This document shows positions 10,107 to 18,089 of a DNA stretch of 44,477 bases, piece after piece. This stretch comes from an uncultured Actinomycetes bacterium (GTDB taxonomy: Bacteria > Actinomycetota > Actinomycetes > S36-B12 > UBA5976). The DNA is taken from NCBI GenBank assembly GCA_903892635.1, contig CAITJH010000044.1:130108-174584 (forward strand). The letters are read 5' to 3'. Within the stretch, counting starts at the first letter, position 1. Each line of letters begins with the position of its first letter. The translations under genes were made by a program, and so were the position numbers. The notes below the pieces were generated by a model. The model did no database searches, was not told the origin of the DNA, and saw only the letters and a list, made by a program, of their open reading frames with translations.

Positions 10107-10861
10107 TACAGCGGTACCGCCCACTGTGGTGCCCAATCACGCAAGGTAACCATCAATTCATTCCAATACCCAGTGACTTGCATGAGGCCAATGGCAATAA
10201 GGAGAAGTCCTCCGAATTGCATGATCAAGCGTGAGTGTCGTCTCAGTGCCCCGACTGCACGAACGCTTCGCTCTAACATCATGCCTAACAAGATGAACGG
10301 TACGCCTAGTCCAAGGACATACACAAAACTAAGTAGCGCTCCTCGCGCAGCACTAGCTTCAGTCAACGCCATGCTCTGGACCGCGGCAAGTGCTGGACCG
10401 ATACATGGTGTCCAACCAATGGCAAAAAGCAGTCCAAGAACAAACGCGCCAACGAGATTTCCGGTGGGCATTCGATGCATTCGAAACTCACGTTGAAGTG
10501 CCGGAATTAACCCAAGAAAACCAAGTCCCAGAATGATGACAATAATTCCCATCACCATTTGAATGATGCGCTGATGCTCAATGAGTCTTTGCCCTAATCC
10601 GCCGAATAGCGCACCGAATGAGACAAAGACCACCGCAACACCGGTCATGAATGCCAGTGCACCAATCACAGCTCGGCTACGAGTTGGAGTGCGACCTGTT
10701 GCTTGTGCTCCGGCAACTCCAGTCATGTAAGACAGGTACCCCGGAACTAAAGGCAAGACGCACGGAGATAAAAAAGACACAACGCCAGCAAGAGCAGCGA
10801 GCGGAATAGCAATAAGCATCGACCCACTGGTCAACGTTTGGGCAACTCCTGCTGCGACCAC
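10106..10861 (-). CDS. ccdA: Thiol:disulfide interchange membrane protein CcdA
   Basis: Six-TM DsbD-like protein that passes electrons from cytoplasmic thioredoxin to the extracytoplasmic TlpA/ResA-type reductant. The first TM pair carries the catalytic Cys in SFLSPCVLPLVPGYLS, and the paired Cys sits in GWTPCIGPALAAV. The GTG start overlaps the tlpA stop (TAGTG) and its own stop overlaps resB, so the four cytochrome c genes form one coupled operon. Confidence 0.94.
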   Translation of the reverse strand: MVAAGVAQTLTSGSMLIAIPLAALAGVVSFLSPCVLPLVPGYLSYMTGVAGAQATGRTPTRSRAVIGALAFMTGVAVVFVSFGALFGGLGQRLIEHQRIIQMVMGIIVIILGLGFLGLIPALQREFRMHRMPTGNLVGAFVLGLLFAIGWTPCIGPALAAVQSMALTEASAARGALLSFVYVLGLGVPFILLGMMLERSVRAVGALRRHSRLIMQFGGLLLIAIGLMQVTGYWNELMVTLRDWAPQWAVPL

Positions 10862-11430
10862 TATTTTTCCTCGACTACAGCGAGTGACACATCACGCAGT
10901 TGTGCCTCTGTTACTGGGCCAAGAATGCGCGCTGCTACACGTCCCTTGCGATCGAGAATTATGGTCGACGGTGTAGCTGCTGGTCCAAGATTGCCAAAGG
11001 CGAGCGTGAGTACTCCATCGTTGTCTTGAATCGACGGATAGCCAGTTGGAAAGCGGTCTTGAAATGCCTTGGCTGCAGCAAGACCATCACGAGTATTGAG
11101 ACCGAGAAAATGGACACCTTGCTTGGAAAGCTCTTTATTCACTTTTTCGAGCGTGACGGCTTCACTTCGACATGGGCCACACCAACTTGCCCACAGGTTT
11201 ACCGCAACAATATCTCCGCGCCATTGTGAAATGTCCAGCGGTGACCCTTCGAGTGTTGTTCCCGCAAGCTCAATTGGCGCCCCGCGCTTGTCCGCAGCGA
11301 CCAAAATCGTGCTGCCATCTCCAGCAACATAACTTGTGTCACCTGTGCCCTTAGTTGACGTATTTGAACAAGCCGAAAGCATTCCAGTAGCAAGGACTGC
11401 TACCCAAAGAATTACTAATGACTTACGCAC
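10861..11430 (-). CDS. TlpA/ResA-like thioredoxin lipoprotein
   Basis: Membrane-tethered thioredoxin-fold reductase, expected to keep apocytochrome c CXXCH thiols reduced for haem attachment. The N-terminus is a lipoprotein signal ending in the lipobox LSAC, and the active site is WASWCGPCRSEAV. I choose GTG at 11430, preceded by AAGGT and giving the compact signal MRKSLVILWVAVLATG. A TTG 24 bases earlier is open but gives a poorer signal sequence. It overlaps the phosphatase gene by 8 bases and ccdA by one. ResA is the expected equivalent, but the name is not certain from sequence. Confidence 0.88.
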   Translation of the reverse strand: MRKSLVILWVAVLATGMLSACSNTSTKGTGDTSYVAGDGSTILVAADKRGAPIELAGTTLEGSPLDISQWRGDIVAVNLWASWCGPCRSEAVTLEKVNKELSKQGVHFLGLNTRDGLAAAKAFQDRFPTGYPSIQDNDGVLTLAFGNLGPAATPSTIILDRKGRVAARILGPVTEAQLRDVSLAVVEEK

Positions 11431-12061
11431 CGGCGACCTTACTTGCTTGCGCAATTAAATCGGCAGAGGGTTCTGTGTAAATAATTGCTGTTAATTCGTC
11501 TTCATCAAATGTAAGTGACGTTAGTGAAGCAAGGCTGCATTGACGTCGACGCGGATCGTGTGCAAATCGTCGGCCTTCGAAATCCAAACGGCTTATCCAA
11601 ATAGGAAGTTGATGGCTAACGAGCACGGCCTCATGACCATAAGCCTGTTCTCGAGCACTCTCAACTGCACGACGCATGCGTTCTGCAAGAAGTTTGTACG
11701 GCTCGCCCCATGATGGCTTCAATGGATTGTAAAGATGCTTCCATGCGCTCGGTTCGCGTAAGACTCCATCACCGACGGCAACTCGCTTACCTTCAAAAAC
11801 ATTGTCAGCTTCGATCAAGTCCACGTTTGTGGTTATCGGGAGATTGAACTTTGCTGCAATTGGCATAGCAGTTTGCTGAGCGCGTTCTAGTGGTGATGCA
11901 ACAACCAGCGTTACATCACGATTCGCAAGTGCATCTGCGGCTCGCACCGCCATAGTCTGACCTAATTCTGAGAGTTGAAATCCTGGAATTCGTCCGTACA
12001 AAATCTTGTCAGGGTTATGCACTTCACCATGTCGCAACAAGTGGACGATAGTGCGAGCCAT
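11423..12061 (-). CDS. Histidine phosphatase superfamily protein
   Basis: About 212-residue phosphoglycerate-mutase-like phosphatase. The core motif is HLLRHGEVHNPDKILYGRIPG. The second catalytic-histidine block reads AVLVSHQLPIWI, with SPLERAQQTA between. The substrate is unknown. In actinobacteria this gene typically lies between hemL and tlpA. Here it follows hemD by 7 bases, because hemB and hemL are absent. Start ATG 12061 is chosen over an earlier opening that would run back into hemD. Confidence 0.85.
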   Translation of the reverse strand: MARTIVHLLRHGEVHNPDKILYGRIPGFQLSELGQTMAVRAADALANRDVTLVVASPLERAQQTAMPIAAKFNLPITTNVDLIEADNVFEGKRVAVGDGVLREPSAWKHLYNPLKPSWGEPYKLLAERMRRAVESAREQAYGHEAVLVSHQLPIWISRLDFEGRRFAHDPRRRQCSLASLTSLTFDEDELTAIIYTEPSADLIAQASKVAGA

Positions 12062-12068
12062 GTCGACC

Positions 12069-13652
12069 TCAGGTTGCGCGACGGCGAGCAGCCGAGCGCT
12101 TGCGTGATGGTCGCCAACCGACAGATCCTGCAGCAGCAGCTTGATCACGCAATGCGACGCCGTGCGCTGCTAGTGCATGAGCGAGTGCATCAATTTCAGC
12201 TGACTCAGGAAGGACATCGACTCGCAATCCATGTTCTTGAGCAGTCTTGGCCGTCGCTGCACCAATGCAAGCAATGATGCTTGATGGGTGAGGCTTCCCT
12301 GCGATACCAACCAAGTTACGAACGGTGCTGCTGCTTGTGAAGATCACAGCGTCAAAGCCGCCAGTCTTAATCGCTTCACGTGTACTTGCAGGTGGTGGTG
12401 TTGCTCGAACAGTTCGGTACGCAGTGACGTCTTCAACTTCCCAACCAAGTTCGGTTAGTCCCGCAACAAGTGTGTCGGTTGCAATGTCAGCACGCGGTAA
12501 GAAGATGCGATTGATTGGATCGAGGATCTGATCAAACTCTGGCCATTCTTCCAACAGTGACGCAGTTGTTTGTTCGCCTACTGGCACGAGATCTGGGCGA
12601 ACGCCCATCGCGATTAGTGCCTCGACAGTGTCTTGCCCGATCGCTGCTACTCGAATGCCTGAGAGTGATCGTGCATCTAGCCCGCTCTCGTCAAAACGCT
12701 CACGAATTGCGCGCACTGCGTTGAGGCTTGTGAAAACAACCCATTCGAATCGACCAGAAACCAGTCCGTGAATTGCGCGCTCCATTTGCTGTGGAGTACG
12801 AGGTGGTTCAACACTCATTGTTGGAACTTCGAATGGTACGGCTCCGAATGAAATGAGCATGTCTTGCAAATCTTCAGTTGAATCCTTGGTCTTTGGAACA
12901 AGCACACGCCAGCCATGTAACGGGCGAACTTCAAACCAAGGAGTGCGCTCGCCGGCAGTTTCACCGATGATGACAAGTCCTTGACCAGTGTGCTTTGCCA
13001 ACTTTGCAGCCCCTGGAAGTGCGTCGAGAGTTGTGTGCAATGAACGCTGCTCAACAGTTGCACCGTCACGAACGATAGCTACGGGAGTCTTTGGATCGCG
13101 ACCAGCTTTGATGAGTGCCTTAGTAATTTCTGCGGCACGATCGGCAGCATTTTGAATTACCAACGTGACATCAGCGTCGATGTAGTTTGACCATTCAATC
13201 GCTGGCACGTCTGCATCAATAACGCGCACCTCACGAGTACGTCCACCTGTGAGGGAGATACCTGTGTGTGCTGCAGCTGCAGCCAAAGGTGTTACACCAG
13301 CAGCAACCTCAAAAGCTAGACCGGTCTTTGCAATGGCTTCGGTCTCAAGGGACAAACGACCATCGAGTACTGGGTCACCGGAAAGCAAGCGGGCAACAAC
13401 TTTGTCGTCTTTGCGGGCATCTGTAATGACCTTGTTGCGAGCGGCAAGTGACAGTGGTGCACCGTTGCTGTCGTTAGCTACCAATACCTCACCAGAGGCA
13501 ACCTGCATCGCTAACTCAACGACTTCGGCATCAGCAAGGACCACATCAGCGGTCTTTAATAATCGGTGCGCACGTACCGTAAGTAGATCGGGGTCTCCGG
13601 GACCTGCGATCACAAAGGACACTCCGACAGCTGCTGCTGGTCGAGAGATCAT
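12069..13652 (-). CDS. hemD: Uroporphyrinogen-III synthase fused to a CobA-like methyltransferase domain
   Basis: The N-terminal half (about residues 8-235) is a tetrapyrrole methylase fold, with FVIAGPGDPDLLT and AAGVTPLAAAAAHTGISLT. The usual GGDPFVFGRGGEE loop is replaced by SGDPVLDGRLSLE, a divergence common in actinobacterial fusions. The C-terminal half (about 245-500) is HemD, which closes hydroxymethylbilane to uroporphyrinogen III (GWRVLVP, FTSLNAVRAI, FTSSSTVRNL). A basic tail ends the 527 residues. AAGG-AGG purine runs precede the ATG. It follows rex by 26 bases, with hemA and hemC missing. Methyltransferase activity is doubtful. Confidence 0.88.
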   Translation of the reverse strand: MISRPAAAVGVSFVIAGPGDPDLLTVRAHRLLKTADVVLADAEVVELAMQVASGEVLVANDSNGAPLSLAARNKVITDARKDDKVVARLLSGDPVLDGRLSLETEAIAKTGLAFEVAAGVTPLAAAAAHTGISLTGGRTREVRVIDADVPAIEWSNYIDADVTLVIQNAADRAAEITKALIKAGRDPKTPVAIVRDGATVEQRSLHTTLDALPGAAKLAKHTGQGLVIIGETAGERTPWFEVRPLHGWRVLVPKTKDSTEDLQDMLISFGAVPFEVPTMSVEPPRTPQQMERAIHGLVSGRFEWVVFTSLNAVRAIRERFDESGLDARSLSGIRVAAIGQDTVEALIAMGVRPDLVPVGEQTTASLLEEWPEFDQILDPINRIFLPRADIATDTLVAGLTELGWEVEDVTAYRTVRATPPPASTREAIKTGGFDAVIFTSSSTVRNLVGIAGKPHPSSIIACIGAATAKTAQEHGLRVDVLPESAEIDALAHALAAHGVALRDQAAAAGSVGWRPSRKRSAARRRAT

Positions 13653-13678
13653 TGCTGCACCTACCTTGCTTCTTCTAG

Positions 13679-14383
13679 TTAACTTGCACTGGTTTCGGAC
13701 AATACAAGTTGTGACTTGCGTTGTTCATGAAATGCCAAAATTTGTAGTTCCGTTGCTAAATCGACACGACGGACATCTACGCCTTCGGGTACCTCGAGAA
13801 TTACTGAGGCGAAGTTCAGGATGCTAGTCACGCCGTGTTCGACGAGTAGATCGCAAACTTCTTGTGCACCGGCTTCGGGTGTAGCAATCACACCAATCGA
13901 TGCGTTGAGAGAATGCATGGTTGCGTGAAGCTCGCGTACATCGCGAACAACCATCGAGGTGCCTGCAACCGAAATAGATTCGCCGATTCGACGAGGATCT
14001 GAATCAAAAAGACCAACGACACTAAAGCCACGAGAAGCGAAGCCAGGGTATCCGGCAAGCGCATGGCCCAGATTTCCAACGCCAACAATGACGACGGGCC
14101 ACTCTTGAGTCAGACCTAAGGCGCGCGCGATTTGGTACAAAAGAAATTCAACGTCGTAACCAACGCCTCGAGTTCCATACGAACCGAGGAATGAAAGATC
14201 TTTACGAAGCTTTGCGCTATTGACTGCAGTTGCTTCGGCAAGTTCTTCAGAAGAGACGAGTAGAACGCCACGTGCTGCCATTGCAACTAGTGCACGGTGA
14301 TACATCGGGAGTCGGGTCACAGTTGCTTCGGGGATGCCACCGCGCGCCGTTGAAGGCGACTTCGGCATTCGCGACTGTGGCAT
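13679..14383 (-). CDS. rex: Redox-sensing transcriptional repressor Rex
   Basis: Dimeric repressor that senses the NADH/NAD+ ratio and controls respiratory genes. A winged helix (about residues 15-85, with KLRKDLSFLGSYGTRGVGY) is followed by a Rossmann domain whose nucleotide motif is VVIVGVGNLGHAL, ending in a swapped C-terminal helix. 234 residues is normal for actinobacterial Rex, where it usually heads rex-hemACD. I looked for a TTGTGAA-N4-TTCACAA operator in the 159-base gap upstream and did not find a convincing one. Confidence 0.95.
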   Translation of the reverse strand: MPQSRMPKSPSTARGGIPEATVTRLPMYHRALVAMAARGVLLVSSEELAEATAVNSAKLRKDLSFLGSYGTRGVGYDVEFLLYQIARALGLTQEWPVVIVGVGNLGHALAGYPGFASRGFSVVGLFDSDPRRIGESISVAGTSMVVRDVRELHATMHSLNASIGVIATPEAGAQEVCDLLVEHGVTSILNFASVILEVPEGVDVRRVDLATELQILAFHEQRKSQLVLSETSAS

Positions 14384-14542
14384 GTAATCGACCTTAAATC
14401 TCGTTCTTGGGTGACAGGTTATGCGCTAGTTCCCCTGAGTCAAAATTGGCATTCAAGAGCAGGTTCGTGCTAAGAGAAACCGTTGCAATAACTAGAAAAA
14501 AGAAAAATTTTTTGTGTTGCAGATGTGACTAATGTGATTTGA

Positions 14543-14785
14543 CTAGTGACCCGTTAGTGCAGTACGAAGACGTGTTTCATCGACACGAAATTGATCATGA
14601 TGTTTGCCGTCAACCAATGTCACTGGGATTGCTTCAAAATATTTATCAGCCAATTGCGGGTCATCCAATATGGACAATTCACTCCATGAAACGCCAAGTT
14701 CATCGCATACGCGGGCGATTGTTAACCGTGCGTTATCGCACAAATGACACCCTGGTTTTGCGATGAGAACAACACGAGATTCCAT
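14543..14785 (-). CDS. Glutaredoxin-like thioredoxin-fold protein
   Basis: 80-residue protein beginning MESRVVLIAKPGCHLCDNAR, with a CXXC redox pair (CHLC) after the first strand, and the cis-proline block AIPVTLVDG. Related small glutaredoxins lie just upstream of rex in many actinobacteria. Start ATG 14785 is chosen; a longer in-frame opening would overlap the divergent HAD promoter and adds an unlikely N-terminus. A disulfide-reducing role with mycothiol or mycoredoxin is inference. Confidence 0.82.
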   Translation of the reverse strand: MESRVVLIAKPGCHLCDNARLTIARVCDELGVSWSELSILDDPQLADKYFEAIPVTLVDGKHHDQFRVDETRLRTALTGH

Positions 14786-14846
14786 GTTTTTGCCACCAAC
14801 CTTCTGCAAGAAGTGTCGCACACTCCATGCTGGGTACGCTTATTCC

Positions 14847-15647
14847 ATGGGTGAAGAATCTGACGTAGCACAGATCGCGGCCTTCTTCGATATCGACAAC
14901 ACGATCATGCGAGGAGCCAGTATCTACCACCTTGCTCGCGGTCTTTTTTCCCGAAAAATTCTTGGAGCATCCGATCTCGCAAACTACGCCTTCACACAGG
15001 GCAAGTTCCTGATGTCTGGATCTGAAAACATGAGCGACATGGCACGCATTACCGAAAATGCGTTGGCCTTCGCAAAAGGTCGCACCGTCGATGAAATGAA
15101 CGACCTATGTGCCGAAATTTATGACGAACTCATGGCGGACAAAATGTGGCCGGGCACTGTGCAACTTGCTCACACACATCGAGCCGCTGGACACGAAGTG
15201 TGGCTCGTCTCAGCGGGACCAATCGAGTTAGCTAACATCATCGCCTCACGATTGGGCCTCACTGGAGCAATTGCAACAGTCAGCGAGATCGTGCACGGCG
15301 AATACACCGGACATCTCAAGAGTGCACCTATGCACGGTCCAGAAAAAGCCATTGCAGTTCGCCAGCTCGCTTCTGATCGAGGCATCGATTTGGATCACAG
15401 TTTCGCTTATAGCGACTCCAGTAATGACATCCCACTTCTCAGTTGCGTCGGAAACCCCATCGCCATTAACCCTGACAGCAGTCTCAAAACTTACGCTCTC
15501 GACCACGAATGGCCAGTTCACGACTTTCGACGCCAACACCTCGTTAAGCGTTACGGAGTACCAGCCGGCGCAGTAGGTATTGCGCTAGCCGGCGCTGCTA
15601 TCGGTATTGCCATTGCTGCACTCGTAAAAGACCGCGACAACAACTAG
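14847..15647 (+). CDS. HAD-IB family hydrolase with C-terminal membrane segment
   Basis: 266-residue haloacid-dehalogenase-like phosphatase. Motif I is AAFFDIDNTIM, motif II VWLVSAGP and motif IV AYSDSSNDIPLL. The family includes phosphoserine- and glycerol-3-phosphate phosphatase-like enzymes, and the true substrate cannot be read here. A Gly/Ala-rich hydrophobic helix (about 240-258) before KDRDNN suggests membrane association. The start at ATG 14847 follows from the motif spacing. A shared 61-base divergent region separates it from the glutaredoxin-like gene. Confidence 0.87.
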   Translation: MGEESDVAQIAAFFDIDNTIMRGASIYHLARGLFSRKILGASDLANYAFTQGKFLMSGSENMSDMARITENALAFAKGRTVDEMNDLCAEIYDELMADKMWPGTVQLAHTHRAAGHEVWLVSAGPIELANIIASRLGLTGAIATVSEIVHGEYTGHLKSAPMHGPEKAIAVRQLASDRGIDLDHSFAYSDSSNDIPLLSCVGNPIAINPDSSLKTYALDHEWPVHDFRRQHLVKRYGVPAGAVGIALAGAAIGIAIAALVKDRDNN

Positions 15648-15662
15648 AACGCATCACGATAA

Positions 15663-15706
15663 AAACCTCTGGGGTGACTGGCAACTGCCAACCACCCCAG
15701 AGGTTT
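15663..15706. terminator. Bidirectional intrinsic terminator between the HAD gene and bS22
   Basis: A perfect 14-bp inverted repeat, AAACCTCTGGGGTG (15663-15676) with its complement at 15693-15706, has a 16-nt loop. On the minus strand the stem is followed by TTTTT, so it is a full intrinsic terminator for bS22. On the plus strand it closes the HAD gene 16 bases after its stop. Confidence 0.88.
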
Positions 15707-15728
15707 ATTACAAGCTTTAGGTCTAGCC

Positions 15729-15821
15729 CTACTTACGACGCTTCGCGCGCGTCTTCTTCAGCATCTTGCGGTGCTTCTTCTTGGCCATACGCTTGCGGCG
15801 CTTCTTGATTACGGAGCCCAC
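15729..15821 (-). CDS. 30S ribosomal protein bS22 (AURKAIP1/COX24-domain peptide)
   Basis: A 30-residue, extremely basic peptide (about 18 Lys/Arg) that starts with MGSVIKKRRKRMAKKKHRK. This is the short actinobacterial small-subunit protein bS22, related to the mitochondrial AURKAIP1/COX24 domain. It is too short for usual gene cutoffs. The start is GTG at 15819-15821 with AGAGG seven bases upstream. It is followed by a strong terminator and preceded by a 6-bp dyad, and it lies downstream of the BldC-like gene as in many actinobacteria. Confidence 0.93.
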   Translation of the reverse strand: MGSVIKKRRKRMAKKKHRKMLKKTRAKRRK

Positions 15822-15864
15822 AGGACCGCCTCTTCTTTTCTAGTCGTCAATGGTCTTAGTGCCT

Positions 15865-15881
15865 TTAGTCTATGCGACTAA
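15865..15881 (-). promoter_or_regulatory. 6-5-6 dyad between the BldC-like gene and bS22
   Basis: TTAGTC (15865-15870) and GACTAA (15876-15881) are perfect inverted repeats around TATGC. The dyad is 14 bases after the BldC-like stop and 43 before the bS22 GTG. It is too weak to terminate well, so an operator overlapping the bS22 promoter is plausible. Confidence 0.35.
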
Positions 15882-15895
15882 CGGCTTAGGTCTTA

Positions 15896-16102
15896 TTAGC
15901 CTGCTTCTACGAAGGATTCTTGTAGGTAAGCGTGTACGGCCTGCTCTGGAACTCGGAAAGAGCGGCCAACACGTACAGCTGGCATCTCACCGCTATGAAC
16001 TAAGCGATACACAGTCATCTTGGATACGCGCATTGCTGCGGCAACTTCGGCAACAGTTAAGAAGCGAACTTCGCCCAACGGACGATTACTTGGAGTTGGC
16101 AT
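15896..16102 (-). CDS. BldC-like (MerR/excisionase-type) helix-turn-helix protein
   Basis: 68-residue DNA-binding protein. The single domain reads FLTVAEVAAAMRVSKMTVYRLVHSGEMPAVRVGRSFRVPEQAV, a winged HTH of the excisionase/BldC class. Start ATG 16102 has AGGA seven bases upstream; the open frame extends 66 bases further but lacks a site and family similarity. This short regulator sits between proC and bS22 in many actinobacteria. Proteins of this class bind direct repeats; two lie upstream of this gene (16180-16213). Confidence 0.85.
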   Translation of the reverse strand: MPTPSNRPLGEVRFLTVAEVAAAMRVSKMTVYRLVHSGEMPAVRVGRSFRVPEQAVHAYLQESFVEAG

Positions 16103-16156
16103 TTCGAGATCCTGCAACTTTCTCGCCTGCTTGCTAATTACCGGCTTCCCCTCCGG

Positions 16157-16245
16157 GTTTGCAAACACGCATCAGTGTTAAGTGACCAATGTAGTGGTAA
16201 AAGTGACTGATGTGAAAGTCGAATGCTTAAGTTACACGAGTGTAA
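16157..16245. promoter_or_regulatory. Regulatory-dense gap upstream of the BldC-like gene
   Basis: Within the 157-base gap there are four signals. One is a perfect 10-bp palindrome, GTTTGCAAAC (16157-16166). Two 13-base direct repeats, AAGTGACCAATGT (16180-16192) and AAGTGACTGATGT (16201-16213), match at 11 of 13 positions and are spaced 21 bases start to start. The last is a perfect 6-2-6 palindrome, TTACACGAGTGTAA (16232-16245), ending 14 bases before the proC stop codon. The 21-base period puts the repeats on one face of the helix. Confidence 0.55.
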
Positions 16246-16259
16246 TTTTGCTTCGCGTT

Positions 16260-17054
16260 TTACGAACCAAGTTCGCGCGAACGATCACGTGCCGCTTCCA
16301 TCGCTGAAAGAAATGCAGCACGCACTTTAAAGTCATCAAACACACGCAGTGCTGCAACTGTAGTTCCACCAGGTGACGTGACCTGCTCACGCAACACGGT
16401 TGGGTGCAAGCGCGTTTCTGTGAGCATCGTTGCCGCACCGTAAACAGTTTGATAAACCATTTCAGTTGCAACATCGCGTGGCAATCCAAGCATTACACCA
16501 GCTTCGATCATCGCTTCGGTTACGTAATAGATGTAAGCGGGTCCACTTCCAGAAATTGCGGTCACAGCATCTTGATATTTTTCTGGAAGCTGCATAACTT
16601 TGCCAACGCTCTTGAGCAAACTCTCGGCAGTTGCTAAATGTTCATCAGTACACGAAGCACCGGGGCTGACTGCAGTCATAGCTTGATCGACCAAAGCAGG
16701 CGTATTTGGCATTGCTCGTACAACTGGCGTTCCCGCTGGAAGCAATGCTTCAAGGAACGTTGTGGTGATACCTGCAGCGATAGAAATTACTAATGCGCCC
16801 TGTCTCAGAGTTGGGCTAATTTCGCTAAGCACCGTTGCCATATCCTGTGGTTTGACCAGCAATACCAGGGTTTCACAGCGACTTGCCACCGCGGCGTTAT
16901 CCACCACTTCAACGCAATATTTGGCAGCAAGTTCAGCAGCGCGTTCGGGTCGACGCTCTGCAATGAGCAACTCAGCAGGAGCCATTCCTGCTCGCAATAA
17001 ACCTGCAAGCAGAGTTTCGCCCATGACGCCTGCTCCAACTATGCCAATCGTCAT
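16260..17054 (-). CDS. proC: Pyrroline-5-carboxylate reductase
   Basis: Final enzyme of proline synthesis, reducing P5C with NAD(P)H. The N-terminal Rossmann motif is MTIGIVGAGVMGETLL. The C-terminal dimerisation/active-site signature is GSGPAYIYYVTEAMIEAG (near residue 165), and LREQVTSPGGTTVAAL is present. Length 264 is normal. The start follows GGAGACCATC on the minus strand. It follows the proline dehydrogenase gene by 42 bases, so opposing reactions share one transcript. Confidence 0.96.
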   Translation of the reverse strand: MTIGIVGAGVMGETLLAGLLRAGMAPAELLIAERRPERAAELAAKYCVEVVDNAAVASRCETLVLLVKPQDMATVLSEISPTLRQGALVISIAAGITTTFLEALLPAGTPVVRAMPNTPALVDQAMTAVSPGASCTDEHLATAESLLKSVGKVMQLPEKYQDAVTAISGSGPAYIYYVTEAMIEAGVMLGLPRDVATEMVYQTVYGAATMLTETRLHPTVLREQVTSPGGTTVAALRVFDDFKVRAAFLSAMEAARDRSRELGS

Positions 17055-17096
17055 GATGGTCTCCTTACAAAATGTGAAAAGAGTGTCGCGAAAAAA

Positions 17097-18026
17097 TTAG
17101 GAGCGCGACACTAGCGAACGCATGAACAAAGCAAGGTTCGCCGGCTTTTCGGCCATGCGACGCATTAAGTATGCGTACCACTGGTCACCGTAAGGAACAT
17201 AGATACGAACTTTGTGACCAAGACCAACAAGGCGAAGTTGTTCTTCAGGACGAACTCCAAGCAACATTTGGAATTCAAATGAATCCTTGGCTCGACCTGA
17301 GCGAAGTGCAAGCGCTTGACCAATTTGAATTAAACGTGGATCGTGAGTCGCCAACATTGGGTAAGCCTCGGAATCGAGCAAGGTGCGCATGTTGCGAACA
17401 TAAGCTTTGTCGATATCGACACGCTCAATAAACGCAACATCTGGACCTTCAGCGTAGGCGCCCTTGCATAAACGAATTCTTGAAGTTTTGAATGCGTGTG
17501 CATTGACATCATCTTCGGTGCGATGCAACTGAGCCTGAAGTACACCACCAGTCGTTGGGTACTTTTCGCGAATTGCATGCAAGATACGCAAGGTCGAATC
17601 AATCGTGGTGTGGTCTTCCATGTCGAAAGTCACTGTCGTTTTTACATCGTCTGCAACTTCGCAAATCTTCATTGCATTAGCCAGAGCGACTGCTTCACCA
17701 TCGCCAGGGAGTGCTTGTCCTACTGCGCTTAGCTTGACCGAAACTTCTGCCCATTCAGTGAGGTTGTTGGCATACAAGGCGCGCAACAACTCGACGTATG
17801 CGTCTACTGTCGCTTGAGCTTGTTGCGGGTCCTTGGTTTCTTCACCAAGGCGATCGATTGTTGAGTAAAGGCCCTGATCCTTGAGTTGCTGGACCTTAGC
17901 CACAGCATCAGCAGTCGTCGTACCTGCAACGAATCGGTTTACAACCCCGCGACTCAGAGGCGATGTAGAAACAATATGTTCAAGTTTCTCGCTGCGGGAT
18001 GCGGCTACGAGAGATTTGCGAAGCAT
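17097..18026 (-). CDS. Proline dehydrogenase (monofunctional PRODH)
   Basis: FAD-dependent enzyme that oxidises proline to pyrroline-5-carboxylate. The beta-alpha barrel carries VSVKLSAVG, TVTFDMEDHTT, RIRLCKGAYAEG and MLATHDPRL. The C-terminal signature IYVPYGDQWYAYLMRRMAEKPANL has the paired arginines that bind the proline carboxylate. At 309 residues it has no fused P5C dehydrogenase domain, and no separate P5C dehydrogenase is in the window. GGAG lies four bases before the ATG. It is flanked by Ppx/GppA upstream and proC downstream. Confidence 0.94.
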   Translation of the reverse strand: MLRKSLVAASRSEKLEHIVSTSPLSRGVVNRFVAGTTTADAVAKVQQLKDQGLYSTIDRLGEETKDPQQAQATVDAYVELLRALYANNLTEWAEVSVKLSAVGQALPGDGEAVALANAMKICEVADDVKTTVTFDMEDHTTIDSTLRILHAIREKYPTTGGVLQAQLHRTEDDVNAHAFKTSRIRLCKGAYAEGPDVAFIERVDIDKAYVRNMRTLLDSEAYPMLATHDPRLIQIGQALALRSGRAKDSFEFQMLLGVRPEEQLRLVGLGHKVRIYVPYGDQWYAYLMRRMAEKPANLALFMRSLVSRS

Positions 18027-18089
18027 GGGACTCCATCCAAAGACTGTATGTATTGCCTACTTTACGACCTTGGAAGCGTGATCGCCCGT

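Noticed and set aside
12069-12280. Plus-strand reading frame over the hemD C-terminal region
   Set aside because: The basic hemD tail is unusual but the frame is continuous with the HemD domain; the plus-strand frame has no supporting signals.
7613-13827. Plus-strand open frames across the cytochrome c and hemD genes
   Set aside because: They lie wholly within well-supported minus-strand genes and have unlikely compositions.
14384-14542. Rex operator (ROP) or terminator in the rex-glutaredoxin gap
   Set aside because: No TTGTGAA/TTCACAA pair was found. The AAAAATTTTT run near 14506-14515 has no GC stem.
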